Under the pieces are notes generated by a model, which had not been told where the DNA came from, did not search any database, and saw only the letters and a list, made by a program, of their open reading frames with translations. A program made the translations under genes and the position numbers. A stretch of DNA of 58,442 bases from an uncultured Pelagibacteraceae bacterium. Lineage in GTDB: Bacteria; Pseudomonadota; Alphaproteobacteria; Pelagibacterales; Pelagibacteraceae. The stretch lies in the NCBI GenBank assembly GCA_902596785.1, contig CACJVG010000005.1, positions 1 through 58,442 on the forward strand, read 5' to 3'. This document shows, in pieces, positions 1-8,724 of the stretch. Position 1 is the first letter of the stretch, and the number at the start of each line of letters is the position of its first letter.

Positions 1-141
1 GATCGATTTAGAAAAGATTTGGGTGATTTAATTCCAGCCTATACTGAGGTTGCTAAAAGATTAGGTATACTTCATGAACAATCTAATGTTTCTGCAGTAA
101 ATGTAACTAAATTATCTTCGATTAAAAGAAAGAAAAAATGA
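1..141 (+). CDS. purC: PurC C-terminal fragment (SAICAR synthetase), 5' end outside window
   Basis: Only the last 46 codons are present, open from base 1 to a TGA at 139-141. The fragment begins DRFRKDLGDLIPAYTEVAKR, which matches the C-terminal helix of alphaproteobacterial phosphoribosylaminoimidazole-succinocarboxamide synthase; the last dozen residues are a basic tail. The enzyme joins aspartate to CAIR in purine synthesis. The stop overlaps the purS start as ATGA, so the two are translationally coupled, and the following purS-purQ-purL order supports the call. Family knowledge supports the function. What is seen is only the tail, so whether the whole enzyme is intact cannot be judged here. 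Confidence 0.85.
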   Translation, partial: DRFRKDLGDLIPAYTEVAKRLGILHEQSNVSAVNVTKLSSIKRKKK

Positions 142-380
142 AAATTTCAGTAATCATCACTTTAAAAAAAGATGTACTTGATCCGCAAGGAAAAGTTATT
201 CATCAAACTCTGGATGGAATGGGATTTAATGATGTTAATGAAGTTAGACAAGGTAAATATTTTGAAATAGATACTAAAGAAACTGATAACGGCAAAGCAA
301 AAGCAAAAGTTGAAGAAATGTGTAAAAAACTTTTAGCTAATCTTGTAATTGAAAATTATAAAATTATTGATCCAAAGTAA
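138..380 (+). CDS. purS: PurS, small subunit of FGAM synthase complex
   Basis: An 80-residue protein of the size and pattern of PurS, with the typical segments KDVLDPQGKVIHQTL and GKYFEI. PurS bridges the PurQ glutaminase and the PurL synthetase in phosphoribosylformylglycinamidine (FGAM) synthase, the fourth step of de novo purine synthesis. Organisms with a short PurL need separate PurS and PurQ, and the purL here is the short kind. It starts inside the purC stop (ATGA overlap) and ends three bases before purQ, so it is part of one tightly packed operon. Nothing unusual is seen. Confidence 0.96.
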   Translation: MKISVIITLKKDVLDPQGKVIHQTLDGMGFNDVNEVRQGKYFEIDTKETDNGKAKAKVEEMCKKLLANLVIENYKIIDPK

Positions 381-383
381 TTA

Positions 384-1067
384 ATGAAATCATCAGTTAT
401 TACTTTTCCTGGTTCAAATTGCGATAGAGACATGGATGTCGCTCTTAAAAAATTTGGATTTAAAAATAAAATGGTCTGGCATGCAGACGCTGAATTACCA
501 AAAAGTGATTTAGTTGTATTACCAGGTGGATTTTCATATGGTGATTATTTGAGATGTGGAAGCATGGCATCTAAATCAAAGATAATGCAGTCAGTAATTA
601 ATTTTGCAAATTCAGGTGGTATGGTTATGGGTATCTGTAACGGATTTCAAATATTGGTTGAAACTGGTTTGGTTCCTGGTGTTTTACTTAGAAACAAATA
701 TTTAGAATTTATTTGCAAAAATGTTTTTGTGAAAATTAACGATAAAAAAAATAAATATTTTAAAAATGTAAATAACGAAGTTTTAGAACTTCATATAGCT
801 CATAATGAAGGAAATTATTTTTGTACCAACGATCAATTAAAAGAAATTGAAGATAATAATCAAATAGCTATCAACTATTGCGATGAAAATGGAAAAATAG
901 AAGAAAAATTTAATCCTAATGGATCCATAAAAAATATTGCAGGTATATTTAATAAAGAAAAAAATGTTCTAGGAATGATGCCCCACCCTGAAAGAATGAT
1001 TGATACATCTTTATCTGGTGAGGATGGATCATTATTTTTTAAAAACTTAATAAATAACTTAAAATGA
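384..1067 (+). CDS. purQ: PurQ, glutaminase subunit of FGAM synthase
   Basis: A 227-residue class I glutamine amidotransferase. The nucleophile is Cys85 in GICNGFQ, and the His-Glu pair is H201/E203 in MPHPERM. The N-terminal FPGSNCDRD and the GGFSYGDYLRCG oxyanion segment are typical of PurQ. It hydrolyses glutamine and feeds ammonia to PurL. The coding region overlaps the purL start by four bases (ATGA), so PurQ and PurL are probably made in step. Length is normal for the separate-subunit form found in alphaproteobacteria. All catalytic residues are visible and there is no sign of degeneration. Confidence 0.97.
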   Translation: MKSSVITFPGSNCDRDMDVALKKFGFKNKMVWHADAELPKSDLVVLPGGFSYGDYLRCGSMASKSKIMQSVINFANSGGMVMGICNGFQILVETGLVPGVLLRNKYLEFICKNVFVKINDKKNKYFKNVNNEVLELHIAHNEGNYFCTNDQLKEIEDNNQIAINYCDENGKIEEKFNPNGSIKNIAGIFNKEKNVLGMMPHPERMIDTSLSGEDGSLFFKNLINNLK

Positions 1068-3256
1068 TTGTAAACGAACAAGTAGCAGTTGATCATGGTT
1101 TAAAGAAAGATGAATACGCCAAAATTTGTGAGCTATTAAAGAGAACTCCCAATATTACAGAACTAGGTATTTTTTCTGCAATGTGGAATGAGCATTGTTC
1201 TTATAAATCATCAAGATTACATTTAAAAAAGCTACCTACTAAAGGAAAGAAAGTTATTCAAGGTCCTGGAGAAAATGCTGGTGTGATCGATATTGAAGAT
1301 AATGATGCAATAGTTTTTAAAATAGAAAGTCACAATCACCCGTCATTTATTGAACCTTACCAAGGTGCTGCTACTGGGGTCGGTGGTATTATGCGTGACG
1401 TATTTACAATGGGTGCAAGACCAATAGCTAATTTAAACTCAATACATTTTGGATCACCACAACATAAAAAAACAAAAAATTTATTAAGGGGTGTTGTTCA
1501 TGGCATAGGTGGTTATGGAAACTGCATGGGTGTTCCTACGATTGCTGGCCAAACATGTTTCGATAGCTCTTATAACGGAAATATTTTAGTTAATGCTATG
1601 ACTTTGGGATTAGTCAAAAAAGATAAGATTTTTTACTCAAAAGCAGCAGGGTTAAATAAACCGGTTATTTATGTTGGGTCTAAAACTGGAAGAGACGGCA
1701 TACATGGTGCAAGTATGGCTTCAGCTAGTTTTGATGAAAAAATTGAGGAAAAAAAACCAACAGTTCAAGTTGGAGATCCTTTTACAGAAAAACTATTACT
1801 AGAAGCTTGTTTAGAGCTAATGGCTGGAGAATCAATTATAGCCATTCAAGACATGGGTGCTGCAGGTTTAACATCATCAAGTATTGAAATGGCATCTAAA
1901 GGAAATCTTGGTATTGAAATTAATTTAAACAAAGTGCCTTGTAGAGAAGCCAAGATGACACCTTATGAAATTATGCTTTCCGAGAGCCAAGAAAGAATGT
2001 TGATTGTTTTAGAAAATGGCAAAGAGGAAGAGGCAAAAAAAATATTTGATAAATGGAACCTAGACTTTGCAGTGATTGGTAAAACAACTAAATCAAAAAA
2101 AATAGAACTTTATTTTGATGAAGAAAAAGTTGCTGATATTCCAGTTAATACATTGGTTGAAAACTCTCCTATGTATGATCGAAAATGGAAAAAAGCAAAA
2201 CTTCCTAAAAAGAATAAAATTAAAAAAGAAGATATTAAACATTTAAAAATTATTGATGTATTAAATAAAATTTTAGCTAATCCAAACGTATGTAGCAAAG
2301 AATGGATTTGGCAACAGTATGATCATACAGTCATGGGAGACACAATACAAAAACCTGGTGGAGACGCAGGTGTTGTAAGAGTTCATGGAACCGATAAAGC
2401 AATTGCTGCTTCTGTTGATTCATCTGCAGTTTATTGTTGGTCCCATCCTCTAACAGGTGGAAAACAAGTAGTTTGCGAAAGTTTCAGAAATCTTATTTCT
2501 GTTGGTGCTAAACCAATTGCTATCACTAACTGTTTAAATTTTGGAAGTCCTGAAAATGAAGAAAATATGGGTGAGTTTGTTGAATGTGTTCAAGGAATTG
2601 GAGAAGCAAGCGATTATTTAAAGTTCCCTGTCGTTTCTGGGAATGTATCTTTCTATAACCAAACAAAAGACGAAGGAATAAAACCAACACCTGCAATTGG
2701 TGGGGTTGGGTTAATCAAAGATTATAAAAATATGATTACTATGGATTTTAAAGAAGTTGACAATTTAGTTTTAGTAATTGGAAAAACTGAAGGACATATT
2801 GATCAAAGTTTATTCGCAAGGACTATTTTAGATCAAAAAAATGGACCTCCGCCTGAAGTGAATTTATTTAATGAGAAAAATAATGGAGAAACATTGCTTA
2901 AGTTAATAGATAATAATTTAATAAAAAGTGCTCACGATGTTTCTTTAGGTGGTATAATTACTGCTGTTGCGAAGATGTGTATTAAAGGAAAAAAAGGAAT
3001 AAATATTAACAAACCTAAATATCTAATTAATGAGATAGAATACTTATTCGCTGAAGATCAAGGTAGATATATTTTGGAAATAAACAAAAAAGATTTTAAA
3101 AAAGTAGCTGATATATTGAATAAAAATGCAGTCCATTTTGATGAACTTGGTACAATTATTGAAAATGAACTATATATTAATGATAAGACAAAAGTTACAA
3201 TTGACGAATTATCAACTTATAATAAAAGTTGGCTTACTAACTACATGAGTAAATAA
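1064..3256 (+). CDS. purL: PurL, FGAM synthase synthetase subunit (short form)
   Basis: A 730-residue enzyme, the short PurL that needs separate PurS and PurQ. WNEHCSYK (41-48) and ESHNHPS (88-94) are family signatures for substrate and ATP binding, and the second AIR-synthase-like half begins near the segment GDTIQKPGGDAGVVRV. It performs the ATP-dependent amidation of FGAR to FGAM using ammonia from PurQ. The start overlaps the purQ stop, and the stop shares one base with the bolA start (TAATG). This purine operon therefore runs straight into bolA and the glutaredoxin gene. Full length, no anomalies. Confidence 0.97.
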   Translation: MIVNEQVAVDHGLKKDEYAKICELLKRTPNITELGIFSAMWNEHCSYKSSRLHLKKLPTKGKKVIQGPGENAGVIDIEDNDAIVFKIESHNHPSFIEPYQGAATGVGGIMRDVFTMGARPIANLNSIHFGSPQHKKTKNLLRGVVHGIGGYGNCMGVPTIAGQTCFDSSYNGNILVNAMTLGLVKKDKIFYSKAAGLNKPVIYVGSKTGRDGIHGASMASASFDEKIEEKKPTVQVGDPFTEKLLLEACLELMAGESIIAIQDMGAAGLTSSSIEMASKGNLGIEINLNKVPCREAKMTPYEIMLSESQERMLIVLENGKEEEAKKIFDKWNLDFAVIGKTTKSKKIELYFDEEKVADIPVNTLVENSPMYDRKWKKAKLPKKNKIKKEDIKHLKIIDVLNKILANPNVCSKEWIWQQYDHTVMGDTIQKPGGDAGVVRVHGTDKAIAASVDSSAVYCWSHPLTGGKQVVCESFRNLISVGAKPIAITNCLNFGSPENEENMGEFVECVQGIGEASDYLKFPVVSGNVSFYNQTKDEGIKPTPAIGGVGLIKDYKNMITMDFKEVDNLVLVIGKTEGHIDQSLFARTILDQKNGPPPEVNLFNEKNNGETLLKLIDNNLIKSAHDVSLGGIITAVAKMCIKGKKGININKPKYLINEIEYLFAEDQGRYILEINKKDFKKVADILNKNAVHFDELGTIIENELYINDKTKVTIDELSTYNKSWLTNYMSK

Positions 3257-3486
3257 TGGCGATGGATTTAAAAGAAATTGAGAATTTTATAAAAGAAGCA
3301 ATGCCTGATGCGATTGTTGAAATACAAGATTTGGCAGGTGATGGAAACCATTATTCAGCTACCGTTACCTCATCTCAATTTTCTGGAAAAAGTAAAATTG
3401 AGCAACATAAAATGGTTTACAACTCATTAAAAGGTAGAATGGGAAATGAACTGCATGCATTAGCAATTAAAACAAAGGAGAGCTAA
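3256..3486 (+). CDS. bolA: BolA family protein
   Basis: A 76-residue BolA/IbaG-like protein with the family pattern FIKEAMPDAIVEIQDLAGDGNHYSATV split over two strands, and the HKMVYNSLKGRM helix. BolA proteins pair with monothiol CGFS glutaredoxins to bind or deliver [2Fe-2S] clusters and take part in iron homeostasis. The partner is encoded next: the glutaredoxin gene starts one base after this stop. The TAATG junction with purL implies coupled translation. Pairing with the glutaredoxin is inferred from family knowledge and adjacency. The internal choice between BolA1 and IbaG-like subfamilies cannot be made by eye. Confidence 0.92.
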   Translation: MAMDLKEIENFIKEAMPDAIVEIQDLAGDGNHYSATVTSSQFSGKSKIEQHKMVYNSLKGRMGNELHALAIKTKES

Positions 3487-3819
3487 ATGGATCAACAAAC
3501 AAACGATTTGATTAAAAATGAAATTGAAAACAACGAAGTTTGTTTATTTATGAAAGGAACACCTGATGCACCACAGTGTGGTTTTTCAATGGCTGTTTCA
3601 AATATTTTAAAAATTTTAGAGGTAAATTTTAAAGGTATTAATGTTTTAGAAAATCAAAATTTAAGAGAAGGTATTAAAACTTATAGTGATTGGCCTACAA
3701 TTCCTCAACTCTATATCAAAAATGAATTCATTGGAGGATGCGATATAGTTAAAGAAATGTACGAGAGCGGTGAATTGAAAAAACTTTTTGAAAGTAAAAA
3801 TATAAACTTTAAATCATAA
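3487..3819 (+). CDS. grxD: Monothiol glutaredoxin (Grx4/GrxD type)
   Basis: A 110-residue monothiol glutaredoxin. The active site is CGFS at 31-34, preceded by [10 protein letters not shown], and the later segments WPTIPQLYI and GGCDIV form the glutathione-binding site. It binds a bridging [2Fe-2S] cluster with glutathione, alone or with BolA, and passes clusters to target proteins. It sits directly after bolA, the classic partner pairing in alphaproteobacteria. It is the last gene of the purine-bolA-grx run. A short AT-rich gap then leads to an unrelated hydrolase gene. Confidence 0.95.
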   Translation: MDQQTNDLIKNEIENNEVCLFMKGTPDAPQCGFSMAVSNILKILEVNFKGINVLENQNLREGIKTYSDWPTIPQLYIKNEFIGGCDIVKEMYESGELKKLFESKNINFKS

Positions 3820-3861
3820 AATATATTTTATTTAATTTAATCAAATTATTGATATTAAATA

Positions 3862-4902
3862 ATGAAAAAAAATTTTTTATTACTATCTTTATCAATAATA
3901 ATTAGTTTTTTTCTTTTTGAGATATTTTTAAGAATTTTTTTACCTCAAGATGTTTCTACACCGTGGAGAGTCTATATAAAAGATGGTTTGTTAATTAATA
4001 AAAATAATGGTTCAGCTATTCATTATTTTGTCAAAAATAATATTAAGGTTAAATATAATTTTGGTGAATATCACAATAGAAAATATAACTTATTTGAATC
4101 AAAAAATAAAATTTTAATTCTTGGTGACTCAAATCCTTTTGGGTGGTTACTTGAAGACAAAGATACATATATCTACAAACTTGCTGAAAAATTTCCAAAT
4201 TATCAATTCATTAACTCAGCTGCTGGTGGACATGGGACATCTGATCAGCTTAGATATTATGAAATTTTTTGTCAAAAAATAAAACCTCTTTTCACTTTCA
4301 TTTTGATTAATTTTGACGATATAGGAAGATCCAAAGCTTCTAATTTGTATTATCTAGATGAAAATAAAAATTTAAAAAAAGGAAGAAATGAAGTTCCTAA
4401 AATTTATAATTTTACAGATAATAATATATTTTATGAATTTCTAATTAGTAATTTTCATTTCATGGGTTTTCTTAGAAAAAGCTACGTTATAATAAGTGAT
4501 TATAAATTTTTTAAAACATCTAAGAATAATAATACTAATTTAAATATAGAAAACTTAGAACAAGTTAACACTACATCAACTGTTGTGGATAAATATTTAT
4601 TTGAAAAAAAATTATATTCAAGATTTAAACATTTATCAGAGAAATGTGGCTCTCAATTATTTTTAATAAATTTAGCTTGGTTTAATAAAGATCATCCATC
4701 AACTACATATGATTTTCTTAATAATAATGAAAATTTTTTTCAAAAAAATAAAATAAGATATATTAATTTAACAGATGGTATGCATGTAAAGTATAATAAC
4801 CCAAATGATTATTTGATAATAGGTGATGGGCATCCAAATATAAAAGGAAGTGAGTTATATTTTAATCTGTTGTTTGAGGAATTTAAAAAAATAATAAAAT
4901 AA
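3862..4902 (+). CDS. SGNH/GDSL-like hydrolase with N-terminal membrane anchor (SxtL-like position)
   Basis: A 346-residue protein. Residues 5-27 form a hydrophobic signal anchor. The nucleophile block is ILGDSN with Ser90, a Gly block lies around AAGGHGTSD (120-128), and the terminal D322-G-H324 pair (GDGHPN) gives the catalytic Asp and His. This is the SGNH esterase/acyltransferase fold, facing the periplasm. Such enzymes often add or remove acetyl groups on glycans; the substrate here is unknown. It converges on the minus-strand cassette of carbamoyltransferase and SxtJ/SxtK-like genes. In saxitoxin clusters a GDSL enzyme (SxtL) also neighbours sxtIJK, so a shared role is plausible but inferred. 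Confidence 0.75.
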   Translation: MKKNFLLLSLSIIISFFLFEIFLRIFLPQDVSTPWRVYIKDGLLINKNNGSAIHYFVKNNIKVKYNFGEYHNRKYNLFESKNKILILGDSNPFGWLLEDKDTYIYKLAEKFPNYQFINSAAGGHGTSDQLRYYEIFCQKIKPLFTFILINFDDIGRSKASNLYYLDENKNLKKGRNEVPKIYNFTDNNIFYEFLISNFHFMGFLRKSYVIISDYKFFKTSKNNNTNLNIENLEQVNTTSTVVDKYLFEKKLYSRFKHLSEKCGSQLFLINLAWFNKDHPSTTYDFLNNNENFFQKNKIRYINLTDGMHVKYNNPNDYLIIGDGHPNIKGSELYFNLLFEEFKKIIK

Positions 4903-4904
4903 TT

Positions 4905-5831
4905 TTAAATTTTTTTTATATAACTTAAAACATTTTCCCTATTATGCGGATTGCTAAATTTCCACAACTGAGAGTCTAAGTAAAAATGCAACATTTGACC
5001 GATTACAGGAATAATTATTATTTGACTAAATATTTCATTACTACTTTTTCCAAAAAGGGAGAGTAGTGACATTATAACTGAATAAAAAATTATCATACCT
5101 AAATAACTACTCATTGACATTTGTATGACATCCTTTGATCTTCTGCCTTTATAAACCTTATGTGTTAAATAAAGATATTGAGTATAGTGCATTGTAACAC
5201 CCATAATAATTGAGTGCACAGGGTTACCAACAAAACAAATAGGATAAAAAATAATTAATCCTGTAATAAACGGATAAATATTTTCTGCAGATTTAAACTT
5301 ATAAATATAAAAAATTAGTATTAAAAATATAAGTAAGAGAATAACAATGTTTAGATTGAATAAATGTTCATTTTCAATAATTGGAAAATAAAATCTAAAA
5401 AAACCAACAAAAAAAAATAAAGAATTAAATATATAAATAAATATTTCTTGAAATTTTATTTGTTTAATTTCTTTTGAATATAACTTGCAAATACCAAAGC
5501 TCTGCCTTGTTACATGATACATATTAGCTGCAAAAAAAATTAGTAAGAATGTAGGTTTTATAAATATGAAACCTAAAATAGATAATATTATGATCAGAAC
5601 AGGAAAAGAAATGAAATAAATCTTATTTTTTTCAATAAGATCTGAATTAGATTTATTCAAAAAGAATGGCCATGTTGCACCAAAATGTGTTTCAGCTAAT
5701 AACAATATTGTTATAAATATTAATACAGTTTCATATTGTGGTAGTGAGTAAAGTATAAGTCCATAAATTATGGGAAATAATATAGGGAATTTTACAAGAT
5801 TAAATTCTAAATTAAATTTATCAACAATCAT
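4905..5831 (-). CDS. Polytopic membrane protein with conserved-looking histidines, function unknown
   Basis: A 308-residue integral membrane protein with about eight hydrophobic segments. I do not recognise the family. Striking residues are E47-T-H49 in ETHFGATWP, H106 in MYHVTRQSFG, H206 in NPVHS, and H215 and H224 in MHYTQYLYLTHKVY. Most lie at membrane segment ends, the kind of arrangement seen in membrane metal or heme enzymes, but no standard motif is complete. It overlaps the methyltransferase stop by four bases (ATGA), so it is the last gene of the minus-strand carbamoyltransferase cassette. It could be a lipid- or glycan-modifying enzyme or a transporter. The call of membrane protein is firm, the role is open. 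Confidence 0.7.
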   Translation of the reverse strand: MIVDKFNLEFNLVKFPILFPIIYGLILYSLPQYETVLIFITILLLAETHFGATWPFFLNKSNSDLIEKNKIYFISFPVLIIILSILGFIFIKPTFLLIFFAANMYHVTRQSFGICKLYSKEIKQIKFQEIFIYIFNSLFFFVGFFRFYFPIIENEHLFNLNIVILLLIFLILIFYIYKFKSAENIYPFITGLIIFYPICFVGNPVHSIIMGVTMHYTQYLYLTHKVYKGRRSKDVIQMSMSSYLGMIIFYSVIMSLLSLFGKSSNEIFSQIIIIPVIGQMLHFYLDSQLWKFSNPHNRENVLSYIKKI

Positions 5832-6733
5832 TGTTTTTTACCCACAACAATAAATAAACCACCATCTGCTCCTAGACTGTTAAATAACATCGATATTTGT
5901 GAAAATAAACGCGATAAAAACGTTCCTTTAGACGATTTTTTAAATATGTTCATATTTTGATAAGTTTTAAAATCACAAGAAGGTATTGAAGATATAAACT
6001 CAATATCATTTTCATCAAACCATTCTAGAACTTCATCTATTGTGTGTAAACTTTCAACTGGATGCTCATATTGATCTCTTATCCAAGATTTAATCTGTTG
6101 AGTATTTCCCCTTTTAATATTTCTTAAGGTAGGATCTAAAAGCATAACTATTTTTTTTCCAAATAGCTTATACAATAATTGTCTAAATACAGTCCTAAGT
6201 CTTCCAAATTTATTATAGAGTCCAACCAAAATATAACCATCTTTTTTGAGATAATTCGAAATAATATCAAATGCTAATTTAGGATTTTTTGTGTGATGAA
6301 GCACTCCGTTAGTCCAAATAAAATCAAAAGTATCTTCTTGAAATACATCATCAAAAATATCTGCATTTATAAATTTGACGTTTTGAATATTATTTTTTTT
6401 TGAAAAGTTTCTACCTAGATTAATTGAAGCTAGAGTTGGGTCTAATGCAAAAATTTTATTATTATTTCCTATCGCAAAATATATGGATAATTGTCCAGTT
6501 CCACATCCAACCTCTAAAATATTCTTATTGAAACCAATAAATTTTTTAAATTCTCTAGCGAGAATGTTTTTATCTCCTTTGTAGTTAATCGAAGACTTGT
6601 CGTCATTACTCTCATAGTTGGGAAAGGGTGCTTCTGTATAAAAATCTATAACCTCCTCAACTGTTTTATCATTTATAATTAATTTTACTAAATTATCTTC
6701 AACTATATATTTTTTTTTAAAAATATTGGTCAT
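5828..6733 (-). CDS. Class I SAM-dependent methyltransferase
   Basis: A 301-residue methyltransferase. Motif I is ILEVGCGTGQLSIYFA, followed by the acidic ribose-binding strand IFALDP, a NADIF segment and the motif IV-like FDFIWTNGVLHHTKNP. This is the UbiE/Methyltransf_11-like arrangement. The C-terminal 100 residues are an added domain that may select the substrate. It lies one base after the carbamoyltransferase stop and overlaps the membrane protein downstream, so it belongs to the same transcript. It probably methylates the same sugar or small molecule the neighbour carbamoylates, which is inference from position. Confidence 0.85.
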   Translation of the reverse strand: MTNIFKKKYIVEDNLVKLIINDKTVEEVIDFYTEAPFPNYESNDDKSSINYKGDKNILAREFKKFIGFNKNILEVGCGTGQLSIYFAIGNNNKIFALDPTLASINLGRNFSKKNNIQNVKFINADIFDDVFQEDTFDFIWTNGVLHHTKNPKLAFDIISNYLKKDGYILVGLYNKFGRLRTVFRQLLYKLFGKKIVMLLDPTLRNIKRGNTQQIKSWIRDQYEHPVESLHTIDEVLEWFDENDIEFISSIPSCDFKTYQNMNIFKKSSKGTFLSRLFSQISMLFNSLGADGGLFIVVGKKQ

Positions 6734-6734
6734 A

Positions 6735-8537
6735 TTATATTTTAAAATTTATTTGATTTTCTTTTTCAAGTATACAATTACCAATTACTAACAAATCTAA
6801 ATCAGTTGCCATAAAACATCTAAAAGCATCTTGAGGTGTATTAACTGGAGGTTCTCCTCTAATATTGAAAGATGTATTGACAATTACTGGACATCCAGTT
6901 TTTTCCTTAAATTTTTTAATTAAATCATAATAAATACCATTTTCTGAAGTAACAGTTTGAATTCTTGCGGAATTATCTACGTGGGTAACGGCTGGAATTT
7001 GAGATCTTATTATATTCAATTTTTCTAAACCCTGAAGTTTCTCCTCATTCCTAGAAATATTAATCATTTTTTCTTTTTTAACTTTACCAACTAGAAGCAT
7101 ATAAGGACTTTGAGTTTCTAAATCAAACCAATCATTTAAATCTTCTAGCAAAACTGCAGGGGCAAATGGTCTAAAACTTTCTCTAAACTTAACTTTTAAA
7201 TTTAATTTTTTTTGCATATCAGGTGATCTGGCATCTCCCAGTATTGATCGTCCACCTAAAGCTCTTGGTCCAAATTCCATTTTTCCTTGAAACCAACCTA
7301 TTGCTGAACCTTGTTCTAATTTATTTGTTGTAAAATTTAAGAGATCTTCTTTACTAAAAGTTCTGAAGTTTGCTCCAATACTTTTTAAAATTTTTTCAAT
7401 TTCTTGGTTAGAATACTCAGGCCCTAAGTAACTACATTTCATAACATCATAATCATTTGTTCTCTCTTTATCTAATTCATTATGCCAATAAGCCATTGCA
7501 GCTCCTAATGATCCTCCTGCATCACCCGCAGCTGGTTGTATCCATATATTTTTAAAAATTTTTTCTTTCAGTATTTTACCATTAGCTACACAGTTTAAAG
7601 CTACACCTCCAGCTAAACAAAGATTTTGAATTTTGTATTCTGTCTTTAAGTTTCTGACAATTTTTAATAATATATCCTCTGTAACTTTTTGAATTGATGC
7701 TGCAATATCCATATGTATTTGTTTAAGTTCTTCAGTATCAGCACTTCTGGGCTCACATCCAAAGAGTTTATTAAATTTTTTGTTAGTCATGGTTAAACCT
7801 GTGGCATAATCAAAATAATTTTGATTTAATCTAAATGAACCATCCTCTTTAACATCTATTAGATTATCTAATATTTTTTTTTCATACTTAGGTTCTCCAT
7901 ATGGTGCTAAACCCATTAATTTATACTCTCCTCCATTTACTTTGAATCCTGTAAAATAAGTAAAAGCAGAATAAAGTAAACCAAGTGAATGAGGGAATTG
8001 TATTTCTTTTTTTATTTCAATTTTATTTTTAGAGCCAATAGCAACCGTTGTTGTTGCCCATTCTCCAACACCATCAGCAGTTAAAATTATAGCTTGCTGA
8101 TAAGGAGATGGATAAAAAGCACTTGCAGCATGACTGAGATGATGCTCTGAAAAATATATTTTATCTTTAGCATTAAAGTTCTCTTCTATATTCTTCAGAT
8201 TATTTATTAATTGACTTTTTTGAAATAATTTTTCTTTAAGCCAAATTGGGATAGCTTTGGAAAATTGTTTAAAACCTTTTGGAGAATAGGCGATATATGT
8301 TTCTAATAATCTTTCAAACTTTAGGAATGGTTTTTCATAAAATATTATTTTATCAATTTCATTTAATTTACAATTAGTGCTTTTTAAAATAAACCTAATT
8401 GCATTAATTGGAAATCTATCATCGTGCTTTTTTCTAGAAAACCTTTCCTCTTGAGCGGCTGACAAAATTTTACCATCTTCAATTAAAGTTGCTGCACTAT
8501 CATGATAAAAGGCGGATATACCTAAAATTTTTGTCAT
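6735..8537 (-). CDS. NodU/CmcH/SxtI-type O-carbamoyltransferase
   Basis: A 600-residue carbamoyltransferase of the NodU/CmcH/HypF-related family at the usual length. The N-terminal ILGISAFYHDSAATLI and the HHLSHAASAFYPSPY block hold the metal-binding histidines. The C-terminal YrdC-like ATP/carbamoyl-adenylate domain shows FQGKMEFGPRALGGRSILGD. These enzymes move a carbamoyl group from carbamoyl phosphate to a hydroxyl through carbamoyl-AMP. Targets include Nod factors, cephalosporins, saxitoxin and some polysaccharides. The SxtK-like and SxtJ-like genes sit just upstream and a methyltransferase downstream. The acceptor cannot be read from the sequence; a surface glycan is the likeliest guess. 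Confidence 0.93.
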   Translation of the reverse strand: MTKILGISAFYHDSAATLIEDGKILSAAQEERFSRKKHDDRFPINAIRFILKSTNCKLNEIDKIIFYEKPFLKFERLLETYIAYSPKGFKQFSKAIPIWLKEKLFQKSQLINNLKNIEENFNAKDKIYFSEHHLSHAASAFYPSPYQQAIILTADGVGEWATTTVAIGSKNKIEIKKEIQFPHSLGLLYSAFTYFTGFKVNGGEYKLMGLAPYGEPKYEKKILDNLIDVKEDGSFRLNQNYFDYATGLTMTNKKFNKLFGCEPRSADTEELKQIHMDIAASIQKVTEDILLKIVRNLKTEYKIQNLCLAGGVALNCVANGKILKEKIFKNIWIQPAAGDAGGSLGAAMAYWHNELDKERTNDYDVMKCSYLGPEYSNQEIEKILKSIGANFRTFSKEDLLNFTTNKLEQGSAIGWFQGKMEFGPRALGGRSILGDARSPDMQKKLNLKVKFRESFRPFAPAVLLEDLNDWFDLETQSPYMLLVGKVKKEKMINISRNEEKLQGLEKLNIIRSQIPAVTHVDNSARIQTVTSENGIYYDLIKKFKEKTGCPVIVNTSFNIRGEPPVNTPQDAFRCFMATDLDLLVIGNCILEKENQINFKI

Positions 8538-8574
8538 TAAATTTTGGTTTAATTCACAAACTAATTACCAGTAA

Positions 8575-8724
8575 TTAAAATATTGTATATATAAATGGCG
8601 CTACTGCTGAACCTTGAGATAAAATTATTAGTCCACCAAATAGAAGAATTGCAATAATGATTGGTAATAACCAATATTTTTTTCTAACTGCCAAAAAATT
8701 TAAAAACTCTTTAATAAAATCCAT
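8575..8724 (-). CDS. DUF5989 (SxtK-like) small membrane protein
   Basis: A 49-residue protein. It starts MDFIKEFLNFLAVRKKYW and ends GSAVAPFIYTIF. One hydrophobic segment (residues 19-35, LLPIIIAILLFGGLIIL) spans the membrane, and the whole chain matches the DUF5989 pattern known from SxtK-type proteins next to carbamoyltransferases. Its ATG overlaps the SxtJ-like stop by one base (TAATG), and the carbamoyltransferase begins 37 bases later. That spacing supports a real gene. The molecular role of this family is not known; a membrane tether or helper for the carbamoyltransferase is inference. Confidence 0.88.
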   Translation of the reverse strand: MDFIKEFLNFLAVRKKYWLLPIIIAILLFGGLIILSQGSAVAPFIYTIF

